From assembly GCA_019233165.1 (NCBI GenBank), contig JAFAMS010000072.1, positions 1 through 5,750 on the forward strand: a DNA stretch of 5,750 bases, read 5' to 3'. A model generated the notes under the pieces. It saw only the letters and a list, made by a program, of their open reading frames with translations. It was not told the DNA's origin and did not search any database. This document shows, one piece after another, positions 1 through 5,750 of the stretch. Position 1 is the first letter of the stretch; each line of letters begins with the position of its first letter. Origin of the DNA: Vulcanimicrobiota bacterium. GTDB taxonomy: Bacteria; Vulcanimicrobiota; Vulcanimicrobiia; Vulcanimicrobiales; Vulcanimicrobiaceae. A program made the position numbers and the translations under genes.

Positions 1-1056
1 AGCAATCCGGGACTCGTGCTCTCGTACTATAGCGCGACGCGCATGCCGGAAGGTGTCATCGCGCAACACTACACCATGGCCGACAACTTCTTTCACAGCG
101 CATTCGGCGGTTCGTTCCTCAACCATCAGTTCTTGATCTGTGCGTGCACGCCGGTCTGGAACCAGCCGCTCCCGGCGTCACCGACGTTCGTCGCGAAGTG
201 GGATCCGGCGACGCACACCTTGCAGGATTCGAACTTGACGACGATGCCGCGGCCCGGCGGAACCGGCCCGCTCTACGTCGTGAACACGTCCTTCACGCAG
301 AACTCACCGCATCCGGCGAGCGTCCCGGCCGACCAGCTCTTGCAGCCGATCCCGCCGACGCAAAAGACGATCGGCGACTTGTTGACCGACCACAACCCTT
401 CGATCGACTGGAAGTGGTACTCGGGCGACTGGAACCTGGCGCTTGCCAACGATCCGCGCGCGATCGGCTGCACCCCCGGAAACGCGACGAACCCGAGCCC
501 GCCGGAGAACGGCGAGTGTTTTCAATTTCACCACCAGCCGTTCGCGTATTACGCACGCTGGGGGACCGACGGGTCGCCGGCGAAAGCGGCGCATCTGCAG
601 GACGAACAGAACTTCTTGAACGACCTCAAGAACAACGGGCTTCCGAGCGTGAGCTTCATCAAACCGGTCGGCGTCACGAACGAGCATCCCGGCTACGCGA
701 CGCTGCTCAAGGGCCAGCAGCACGTGCAAGCGTTGGTGCAAGCGCTCTGCGAGTCGCCGTATTGGAAGGACTCGATCGTGATCATCACCTACGACGAAAA
801 CGGCGGGCGCTGGGATCACGTCGCGCCCCCGAAGGTCGACCAGTGGGGACCCGGGACGCGTGTCCCGACGATCGTCGTCTCGCCGTACGCAAAAGCCGGG
901 TACGTCGATCACACGCAATACGAGACGACCTCGATCCTCTCGCTGATCGAAAAGCGCTTCGGACTCTCGTCACTCGGGACGCATGACGGGCGCGCGAATC
1001 CGATGCTGAACGCATTCGACTTCGACCAAGCGCCGCTGGCGTGCCGTTCTACCTAG
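1..1056 (+). CDS. Secreted phosphoesterase, acid phosphatase / phospholipase C superfamily (5' partial)
   Basis: The reading frame is open from base 1 (first codons S-N-P-G-L-V) and ends at TAG 1054-1056, so 351 residues are visible and the N-terminus, with the export signal and first metal-binding motif of the family, lies outside the window. A GTG at 16 is in frame but is an internal Val, since homology-like sequence runs through it. Family hallmarks seen: the segment ADNFFHSAFGGSFLNH near residues 27-42, the stretch HHQPFAYYARW near 177-187, NEHPGYA near 227-233, the metal-site motif TYDENGGRWDHV near 263-274, and VSPYAKAGYVDHTQYETTSI near 293-312, followed by the typical ending around LNAFDF. 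Six cysteines suit an extracytoplasmic protein. The family hydrolyses phosphate monoesters or phospholipids outside the cytoplasm; the closest resemblance is to bacterial AcpA-type acid phosphatases. The exact substrate is not readable. The last 16 bases overlap the multicopper oxidase gene, suggesting translational coupling. Confidence 0.93.
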   Translation, partial: SNPGLVLSYYSATRMPEGVIAQHYTMADNFFHSAFGGSFLNHQFLICACTPVWNQPLPASPTFVAKWDPATHTLQDSNLTTMPRPGGTGPLYVVNTSFTQNSPHPASVPADQLLQPIPPTQKTIGDLLTDHNPSIDWKWYSGDWNLALANDPRAIGCTPGNATNPSPPENGECFQFHHQPFAYYARWGTDGSPAKAAHLQDEQNFLNDLKNNGLPSVSFIKPVGVTNEHPGYATLLKGQQHVQALVQALCESPYWKDSIVIITYDENGGRWDHVAPPKVDQWGPGTRVPTIVVSPYAKAGYVDHTQYETTSILSLIEKRFGLSSLGTHDGRANPMLNAFDFDQAPLACRST

Positions 1057-2495
1057 CGCTCCTTCTCGCGTTCGTTCGCGCCTCGACGCTCAACGCTCCG
1101 GCGATCCCCAACATCCCCGAAGTCCGCAGCGCCGGCGGCGTAGCCACCCTCGCCTTGCGGGCCGCCCTCGATCCGAGCGGCCGGCCCGCTTTCTTTTGGC
1201 AAGGCCGCGAAGTCGCGCCGACGATACGCGTCCGGCCCGGCGACGTTATCCGCATCCATTACGAGAACGAGCTCCCCGAGGTCTGCGGGCTCGGGATGGT
1301 CTCGGACTCAAACCTCCACTTCCACGGGCTCGTCACGGCGCCGGTACGCCCCGGCGACGAGGTGATCGTCACGAACGTCGCGCCGCATCATGCGATCGAC
1401 TACGCGGTCAAGATCGGCCCGCGGCAACCTCCGGGACTCTACTGGTACCACCCGCATCCGCATCTGCTCTCGAATTGGCAGATCGGGAACGGAATGGCCG
1501 GCGCGATCGTCGTCGAGGGGATCGCGAACGAGCTCCCGCAACTCGCGGGATTGCGCGAACGCGTCGTGGTCTTGCGCGACATCCCCGTCAACGGTTCGTT
1601 CGCGGCTGCATTCGCGCAAACCAGGCCGCGCCTGCCGAAGAGTCAGCGTTCTGCGGCCCCTTCGTCGTTGATCGACAGTGACGACTTTCAGGGCGACGCT
1701 CCGTGCGGCGTCGAGACCGACGGTCAACCGACGATCAACGGCTTCCCGAGCGTCTCGATCGGAATCAGACCGCACGAACGCCAGCTCTGGCGGATCTTGA
1801 ACGCATCGGCCGGACGGCACTTCGACCTTACGATCCCCGGCGCGCGGATCGATCTGGTCGCGCTCGACGGCGTCCCGCTCGGCGATTTCACCGGCGCGCG
1901 GCGCGAACGCACCGTCGACCACGTCCTCATCCCGCCGGGGAGCCGTGCCGAGGTCGTCGTTACCGGACCCGAGCACCCGTTGCTCCTCGTCTCGCAATGC
2001 TTCGATGCGGGTGCGCGCGGCGACGAGAATCCCGGCGTGATCTTCGCAGAGCTCGTCGACGACGGCGATACGATGACGACCGCGCGCGTCGCGCCGCCGC
2101 TCGCGCACGTCGCATCGCCGTCGCTTGGCCTCGCAGGGACTCGAGTCGCAACCCAACGCGCGCTGCGCTTTCAGGAAGACTCGAAGCGGTTTTACATCGA
2201 CAACCTCAGCTACAAACCGTCGCTACCCCCACTGATCGTCGCGCGTACGGGAACGGTCGAGGAGTGGACCGTCGAGAACGCGACCGACGAGGTTCACGTC
2301 TTTCACTTGCATCAGGCACACTTCGCGGTCGAAGGTACGAACGAGTGGCGCGACACGATCGATCTCGCGCCTCGCTCGCGCGTGCGCATAATCGTCGACT
2401 TCCGCGATCCCGTCATCCGCGGGACGTTTCTCGTCCACTGTCATCTCGCCGATCATGAAGACGGCGGGATGATGGCAAAGGTCCGCGTACTCTAG
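1041..2495 (+). CDS. Exported three-domain multicopper oxidase (laccase/CueO-like)
   Basis: The 484-residue product has the full set of copper ligand motifs: NLHFHG (His93, His95), WYHPHPH (His137, His139), HVFHLH (His419, His422, His424) and HCHLADHEDGGMM (His466, Cys467, His468, His472). Met477, ten residues after the Cys, is the expected axial type 1 ligand, which places the enzyme with Met-type oxidases such as CueO. The N-terminal cupredoxin domain spans about 45-160, the middle one about 170-340 (with QPTINGFP and WRILNAS), the C-terminal one about 375-484. The family oxidises phenols, metal ions or other one-electron donors and reduces O2 to water. There is no Met-rich insert like that of E. 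coli CueO. A short hydrophobic leader (residues 2-12) with V-R-A before Ser15 looks like a weak Sec signal. The GTG start at 1041 is the only standard start near the N-terminus; it lies inside the phosphoesterase gene and lacks a good ribosome binding site. Substrate unknown. Confidence 0.94.
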   Translation: MPFYLALLLAFVRASTLNAPAIPNIPEVRSAGGVATLALRAALDPSGRPAFFWQGREVAPTIRVRPGDVIRIHYENELPEVCGLGMVSDSNLHFHGLVTAPVRPGDEVIVTNVAPHHAIDYAVKIGPRQPPGLYWYHPHPHLLSNWQIGNGMAGAIVVEGIANELPQLAGLRERVVVLRDIPVNGSFAAAFAQTRPRLPKSQRSAAPSSLIDSDDFQGDAPCGVETDGQPTINGFPSVSIGIRPHERQLWRILNASAGRHFDLTIPGARIDLVALDGVPLGDFTGARRERTVDHVLIPPGSRAEVVVTGPEHPLLLVSQCFDAGARGDENPGVIFAELVDDGDTMTTARVAPPLAHVASPSLGLAGTRVATQRALRFQEDSKRFYIDNLSYKPSLPPLIVARTGTVEEWTVENATDEVHVFHLHQAHFAVEGTNEWRDTIDLAPRSRVRIIVDFRDPVIRGTFLVHCHLADHEDGGMMAKVRVL

Positions 2496-2500
2496 CCCCG

Positions 2501-2508
2501 GGGAGGGG
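2501..2508 (+). promoter_or_regulatory. Ribosome binding site of the ABC ATPase gene
   Basis: GGGAGGGG lies 8 bases before GTG 2517 in the 21-base gap after the oxidase stop codon, and it decides that start. It is directly preceded by CCCC (2496-2499), which could pair with the GGGG at 2505-2508. Confidence 0.75.
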
Positions 2509-2516
2509 AAGCCTGA

Positions 2517-3293
2517 GTGCGCGTAACGCTCCAGGGGATCGGGAAGTCGTATCCCACGCAAGGCGGCGGGACGTTCGTCGCGCTCGAGAACGTCTCGCTC
2601 GAGATCCGCGAGGGCGAGTTTCTGGCGCTCATCGGGGTCTCCGGCTGCGGAAAGAGCACGCTTCTCGAGCTGATCGCAGGGCTGCAAACCCCGACGGCCG
2701 GGACGATCGCGTTCGATGGAATACCGCACGTCGGCCCGCACCCGCGCGTGAGCGTCGTCTTTCAAGAAGACTCGACGTTCCCGTGGAAAACGGTCGCCGG
2801 CAATATCGGTTTTGGTCTCGAGATGCGCGGCGCCGATCCGAAAGCGCGCGCGCGTCGCGTGGAGGCGATGATCGATCTGGTCGGTCTGCGCGGCTTCGAA
2901 GATCGGTACCCGCACCAGCTCTCGGGAGGGATGCGACAGCGCGTCGCGATCGGCCGAACGCTCGTCCTCGATCCCGCGATCTTGTTGATGGACGAGCCGT
3001 TCGGCGCCCTCGACGAACAAACGCGGTTCCTTCTCGGCGAAGAACTGCTGCGCATTTGGCGGGAGAGCGGAGCCACGGTGGTCTTCGTCACGCACAGTTT
3101 GCACGAAGCGGTCCAGCTCGCCGACCGTATCGCGGTGATCGCGCCGCGGCCCGGGAGGATCGTGCGGATCATCGATAACGATCTCTCGCGCCCCCGGCGC
3201 GAGTCGCACGAGGCCGAGCGCTACGGCGCGATGATCGAGGAGCTGCGCGTCCTGCTCGGCCTGGAAGGGAACCGTGAGCAGACGCGAGCGTAA
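2517..3293 (+). CDS. NitT/TauT-family ABC transporter ATP-binding protein
   Basis: The 258-residue protein is the cytoplasmic ATPase that powers the importer encoded by the next three genes. Motifs are complete: Walker A GVSGCGKST at 40-48, Q-loop Gln83 in VVFQED, signature LSGGMRQR at 135-142, Walker B ILLMDEP at 155-161, D-loop ALD at 164-166, and switch His193 in VTHSLHEAV. The post-Q-loop sequence with LFPW-like STFPWKTV (86-93) and the length are typical of SsuB/TauB/NrtD-like ATPases, whose partners import sulfonates, taurine, nitrate and similar small anions, among others. No C-terminal regulatory domain is present. The GTG start is supported by GGGAGGGG 8 bases upstream. The 3' end overlaps the first permease gene by 20 bases. 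The family assignment is firm; the substrate cannot be deduced from the ATPase. Confidence 0.96.
   Translation: MRVTLQGIGKSYPTQGGGTFVALENVSLEIREGEFLALIGVSGCGKSTLLELIAGLQTPTAGTIAFDGIPHVGPHPRVSVVFQEDSTFPWKTVAGNIGFGLEMRGADPKARARRVEAMIDLVGLRGFEDRYPHQLSGGMRQRVAIGRTLVLDPAILLMDEPFGALDEQTRFLLGEELLRIWRESGATVVFVTHSLHEAVQLADRIAVIAPRPGRIVRIIDNDLSRPRRESHEAERYGAMIEELRVLLGLEGNREQTRA
3263..3270 (+). promoter_or_regulatory. Ribosome binding site of the first permease gene
   Basis: GGAAGGGA lies inside the 3' end of the ATPase gene, 3 bases before GTG 3274 (5 bases counted from the core GGAAGG). It supports that start, which gives a short basic N-terminus before the first membrane helix, although the gene overlaps its upstream neighbour by 20 bases. 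Confidence 0.7.
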
Positions 3294-4035
3294 CCTCGTC
3301 CTCGCGCGCGTCGCGATCGTCGTCGTGGCGGTCGGGATTCTCGAGCTGCTGGCACGTTTGGGAACCTTCGGCCCGACGCTCTCCGTCCCGCCGAGCGTGA
3401 TGCTACAGACGTTAATGGCATCGCTCGCCGACGGGACCCTCGTTCCCGACGTCGTGCGTACCGCGATCGAAATCGGGCTCGCATACGCGATCGCGCTCGC
3501 GATCGGTCTCCCGCTGGGCGTCGTGCTCTGGCGCTCGCGACCGCTCGCAATCGCGGTCGAGCCGTATCTGCTCGCCTACTACGTGATCCCGCTCTTCGCG
3601 TTCTATCCGCTCTTCATCAAGATCTTCGGGGGCGGGATTGCACCGATCGTCGCGATCGGCGTGATCAACGGGATCGGCGCGATCGCGATGAACGTCCTGG
3701 TCGGCTTGCGCGAGATCCCGCGCGTGCAGCTCGCAGTCGCGCGCAGCCTCATGCTCGGTCAGACACAAACGCTTCTGCACGTCGTCGTCCCCGCGACGAT
3801 TCCGCAGGCGTTCGTGGGGATCCGCCTCGGCTTCATTTACTCGCTGATCGGCGTCATCGCCGCCGAGTTCATCCTCGCGACAGCCGGCGTCGGCTACCGG
3901 ATCGCCTACGACTACAACAACTTCGAGTCGCGTTCGATGTTCGCGACGATCTTGCTCGTCCTCATCGCGAGCATCGCCGCGAACCAAGCCTTGATCTCGA
4001 TCGAGCGGCGCTTGCAGCGCCACCGCCGGGCATGA
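3274..4035 (+). CDS. NitT/TauT-family ABC transporter permease, subunit 1
   Basis: This 253-residue inner-membrane subunit belongs to the binding-protein-dependent permease family (BPD_transp_1). About six hydrophobic segments are visible: 9-28, 62-86, 94-116, 121-144, 180-203 and 222-243. The cytoplasmic EAA coupling loop, which docks on the ATPase, lies at about 150-177 (VARSLMLGQTQ then HVVVPATIP). The Gly usually found after the A-R-S-L part of this loop is Met160 here. The region just after the loop (RLGFIYSLIGVIAAEF, 184-199) is typical of SsuC/TauC-like permeases. The N-terminus is basic (MSRRER), fitting a cytoplasmic start. It probably forms a heterodimer with the next gene product. 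The stop codon is shared in an ATGA overlap with that gene. Confidence 0.94.
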   Translation: MSRRERNLVLARVAIVVVAVGILELLARLGTFGPTLSVPPSVMLQTLMASLADGTLVPDVVRTAIEIGLAYAIALAIGLPLGVVLWRSRPLAIAVEPYLLAYYVIPLFAFYPLFIKIFGGGIAPIVAIGVINGIGAIAMNVLVGLREIPRVQLAVARSLMLGQTQTLLHVVVPATIPQAFVGIRLGFIYSLIGVIAAEFILATAGVGYRIAYDYNNFESRSMFATILLVLIASIAANQALISIERRLQRHRRA

Positions 4036-4790
4036 CGCGGATCCGGCTGCTCTCGATCGTCGCGCTCTTCGCGTTGTGGGAAGTTCTGTCGCTCTACTTG
4101 GGCGAGGACTATTTGCCGGGACCGTGGCTTACCGCGCAGGTGATCGCCGACGGAATCGCGCGAGGCTGGCTGACACGTGCCACCTGGATAACGCTCGGCG
4201 AGGTCGCGCCGGCCTTCGCGATCGCTGCGGTCGCCGGACTGTTCTTCGGCGCGGTTCTGGGGCTCTCGCGGTTGTGGGGCGAGATCATGGAGCCGCTGAT
4301 TCTCGGCGTGTATGCCGTCCCGAAAGTCACGCTCTATCCGATCTTCCTGCTCGTCTTCAAAGTCGGCGCGGCTTCGAAGATCGCGTTCGGGATGTTCCAC
4401 GGCGTCTTTCCGGTGCAGATCATCGCGCAGGCTGCGGTCGCGCACATTCGCCCGGTCTACCTCAAGGTCGCACGAAGCCTCTCGCTCACGCCGGCCCAGA
4501 CCGTCCTCCACGTGGTGATCCCCGCGCTCGTCCCGGCGCTGGTCGTCGGCCTGCGCTTGGCGTTCAGCCTCACGTTCATCGGCGTCATCCTCGCAGAGAT
4601 CTTCGCCTCGCGTGGAGGACTCGGATTTCTGCTTTCGGCAGCAGATCAGACCTTCGACGTCAAACGGGTCAACGCCGTCATCGTCGTTCTAGCCGTAATC
4701 GGCGTCGGCGTGAACTTGCTCTTCAATCTGGCGGAGAGACGGGTCGCGCCGGTTCGGAACGAGGAACGTCAGGCGACGCTCGCAGCATAG
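4032..4790 (+). CDS. NitT/TauT-family ABC transporter permease, subunit 2
   Basis: This 252-residue paralogue of the preceding permease starts at the ATG of an ATGA overlap (4032-4035), so translation is probably coupled. Six hydrophobic segments are seen near 4-23, 55-78, 87-109, 115-138, 169-191 and 212-232. The EAA loop lies at about 143-168 (VARSLSLTPAQ then HVVIPALVP), with Ser151 in place of the usual Gly. Around the loop it matches subunit 1 at roughly 26 of 45 positions by eye, but the two proteins diverge clearly elsewhere, so they are old duplicates and not a recent copy. Having two different permeases is unusual compared with SsuC or TauC systems, which use one permease gene as a homodimer, but is found in parts of the family. 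The role is to form half of the import channel. Confidence 0.93.
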   Translation: MTRIRLLSIVALFALWEVLSLYLGEDYLPGPWLTAQVIADGIARGWLTRATWITLGEVAPAFAIAAVAGLFFGAVLGLSRLWGEIMEPLILGVYAVPKVTLYPIFLLVFKVGAASKIAFGMFHGVFPVQIIAQAAVAHIRPVYLKVARSLSLTPAQTVLHVVIPALVPALVVGLRLAFSLTFIGVILAEIFASRGGLGFLLSAADQTFDVKRVNAVIVVLAVIGVGVNLLFNLAERRVAPVRNEERQATLAA

Positions 4791-4796
4791 CGGCAC

Positions 4797-4804
4797 AAAG
4801 GGAG
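4797..4804 (+). promoter_or_regulatory. Ribosome binding site of the substrate-binding protein gene
   Basis: AAAGGGAG lies in the 18-base gap after the second permease, 4 bases before ATG 4809 and with a normal distance from its AAGGGA core. It fixes the start so that the protein begins directly with a Tat leader. Confidence 0.75.
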
Positions 4805-4808
4805 ATCG

Positions 4809-5750
4809 ATGAGACTGCACAGACGTACTTTTCTGGCCGCCGGCGCCGCCGCAGCGTGGACGTACGCGCTGCCGCGTCCTTCCGGCGCAGCGGACCTCAC
4901 CCCGTTCAACATAACGATCACGCACTATCCGGAGCAGGATTACGCGCTCCCGGTCGTCGTCGCGCAAGACCTCGGCTTCATGAAGGCCGAGGGTGTCGAC
5001 GTCCGGCCGATCGTCGGTTCCTCGGGAGGCGGGACGACCGTTCGCAACATCGCGCAAGGCGGCCTGACGATGGCTGAAGCGTCGACGGCGGCTGCGATCA
5101 AGTCGATCGTCGCCGGCGAGAACTTGAAGATCATCGCCGCCGGCGTCCAGACGCCGGGGACGATCTGCTGGGTCGCAAAACGCGGTTCGCCCGTCAAAGC
5201 GATCGCCGACTTAGAAGGCAAGACGGTCGGATTCACGCAGCCCGGTTCGGTCAGCGAGACGCTCCTCGGAATGTGCCTGCGCGCCGCCGGTATCGATCCG
5301 GCGAAAGTCAAGACGCGCGCGGCCGGCGGGATCGGCGAGAACATCACCCTGCTCATCAGCGGCGCCCTCGATGCCGCTTTTACCGTCGACCCGATCCTCA
5401 CGAACAGATCGCGCGATCTGCAGCTGATCTTCTTTGCGCGGCACTACGTCCCGCGCTACGAACAGACCGTATGGATGGTCGACGCAAAAGACGTCCGCAA
5501 TCCGAAATATGCCGGGTTCTTGCGAGCCCGCGCCAAGGGACTCGACGTCGTCCAGAAAGAGCCGGCGAAAGCGATCGAAATTTGGGCGCGCGTCACGCAA
5601 ACCGATCCCCGCGAAGAACGCTTCACGCTCAAGAACGAGGGCGCGGATTATTTCTCGGGCGGGACGATCGATCCGAAAGGCTTTGCGCTCGTTCTGGAAG
5701 GGATGCGCGCGGCGAAACAGCTCCCGAACGACAAGATCGCGATCGACAAG
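4809..5750 (+). CDS. Tat-exported ABC transporter substrate-binding protein, NMT1/SsuA-like (3' partial)
   Basis: The frame is open from ATG 4809 to the last base, giving 314 residues without a stop; family members are usually about 320-350 residues, so only a short C-terminus is missing. The N-terminus has a twin-arginine leader: HRRTFLAAG (Arg5, Arg6) followed by an Ala-rich hydrophobic stretch and a likely cleavage site near Ser25-Gly-Ala-Ala-Asp29. The mature part fits the periplasmic binding protein type 2 fold of the NitT/TauT family: a first strand FNITITHYPEQDYALPVVVA (33-52), DLGFMKAEGVDV (54-65), a Gly-rich SSGGGTTVRN (71-80), ADLEGKTVGF (133-142) and GALDAAFTVDP (185-195). It should capture the substrate outside the membrane and deliver it to the two permeases. 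Tat export, which moves folded proteins, is also known for NrtA and CmpA of this family. The ligand is unknown; the Gly-rich loop resembles that of uncharacterised members and not clearly SsuA, TauA or NrtA. Confidence 0.92.
   Translation, partial: MRLHRRTFLAAGAAAAWTYALPRPSGAADLTPFNITITHYPEQDYALPVVVAQDLGFMKAEGVDVRPIVGSSGGGTTVRNIAQGGLTMAEASTAAAIKSIVAGENLKIIAAGVQTPGTICWVAKRGSPVKAIADLEGKTVGFTQPGSVSETLLGMCLRAAGIDPAKVKTRAAGGIGENITLLISGALDAAFTVDPILTNRSRDLQLIFFARHYVPRYEQTVWMVDAKDVRNPKYAGFLRARAKGLDVVQKEPAKAIEIWARVTQTDPREERFTLKNEGADYFSGGTIDPKGFALVLEGMRAAKQLPNDKIAIDK

Noticed and set aside
16..18. GTG as the start of the phosphoesterase gene
   Set aside because: The frame is open through base 1, and the family has an export signal and a further conserved metal-binding region upstream, so this is an internal Val codon.
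304..918. Open frame of 204 codons on the - strand opposite the phosphoesterase
   Set aside because: Mirror of a gene with strong conserved motifs; composition is biased and no domain is visible.
144..986. + strand open frame of 280 codons inside the phosphoesterase gene
   Set aside because: Overlaps the motif-bearing frame entirely; Arg/Ala-rich product without family features.
1308..2156. Open frame of 282 codons on the - strand opposite the multicopper oxidase
   Set aside because: Shadow of the oxidase gene: low-complexity Arg/Asp-rich product, no ribosome binding site of note, no family resemblance.
2496..2516. Possible terminator between the oxidase and ATPase genes
   Set aside because: The short C4/G4 pairing has no U-run after it and overlaps the ribosome binding site, so it does not look like an intrinsic terminator.
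2223..3209. Long open frame on the - strand (328 codons) opposite the oxidase end and ATPase gene
   Set aside because: Lies opposite genes with complete family motifs; its product is rich in Arg, Asp and Glu with no recognisable domain, as expected from GC-rich codon bias on the other strand.
3412..4511. Two - strand open frames (3412-4023 and 3912-4511) opposite the permeases
   Set aside because: Highly charged products that are the reverse of hydrophobic membrane helices; typical shadow frames.
4076..5077. + strand open frame of 333 codons running from inside permease 2 into the binding-protein gene
   Set aside because: Crosses a clear stop, ribosome binding site and start of real genes in other frames; Arg-rich product with no domain.
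5405..5420. Perfect 16-base palindrome CAGATCGCGCGATCTG
   Set aside because: Sits inside the binding-protein gene (codons around N-R-S-R-D-L) in a sequence already rich in GATCG; no flanking T-run or paired copy, so a chance palindrome is likelier than an operator or terminator.

Overview
The window is one dense, single-strand block of six protein-coding genes, all on the + strand, with no gap longer than 21 bases. The sequence is GC-rich, prefers codons ending in G or C, uses GTG starts for three of the five starts visible, and contains the palindrome CGATCG very often. The encoded proteins carry bacterial export signals (a Tat leader and a short Sec-like leader). This fits a free-living, probably soil or rhizosphere bacterium. 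The phylum cannot be fixed from the sequence; Eremiobacterota-like, acidobacterial or proteobacterial origins are all possible (inference, low confidence).

Layout: (1) bases 1-1056, the C-terminal two thirds or so of a secreted phosphoesterase of the acid phosphatase / phospholipase C superfamily, cut by the left edge; (2) 1041-2495, an exported three-domain multicopper oxidase with all four copper-binding motifs, overlapping the previous gene by 16 bases; (3) 2517-3293, a NitT/TauT (SsuB/TauB-like) ABC ATPase; (4) 3274-4035 and (5) 4032-4790, two paralogous six-helix permeases of the same transporter; (6) 4809 to the right edge, the Tat-exported substrate-binding protein, open in frame to the last base and therefore lacking its C-terminus and stop codon.

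Genes 3 to 6 form a complete importer cassette: ATPase, two membrane subunits and a periplasmic binding protein. Overlaps of 20 and 4 bases and clear ribosome binding sites before the ATPase, first permease and binding protein support one polycistronic mRNA. The substrate cannot be read from the sequence; the family covers sulfonates, nitrate, bicarbonate, thiamine or pyrimidine precursors and aromatic compounds. Genes 1 and 2 are joined to the importer without room for an ordinary intergenic promoter or terminator. The window may therefore describe a functional unit in which extracytoplasmic enzymes (a phosphoesterase and a copper oxidase) process a compound that the importer then takes up, but this link is inference from gene order.

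No RNA gene, CRISPR array, insertion sequence, attachment site or origin was seen. The novelty here lies in the gene combination and in the unknown substrate, not in an unknown protein fold.
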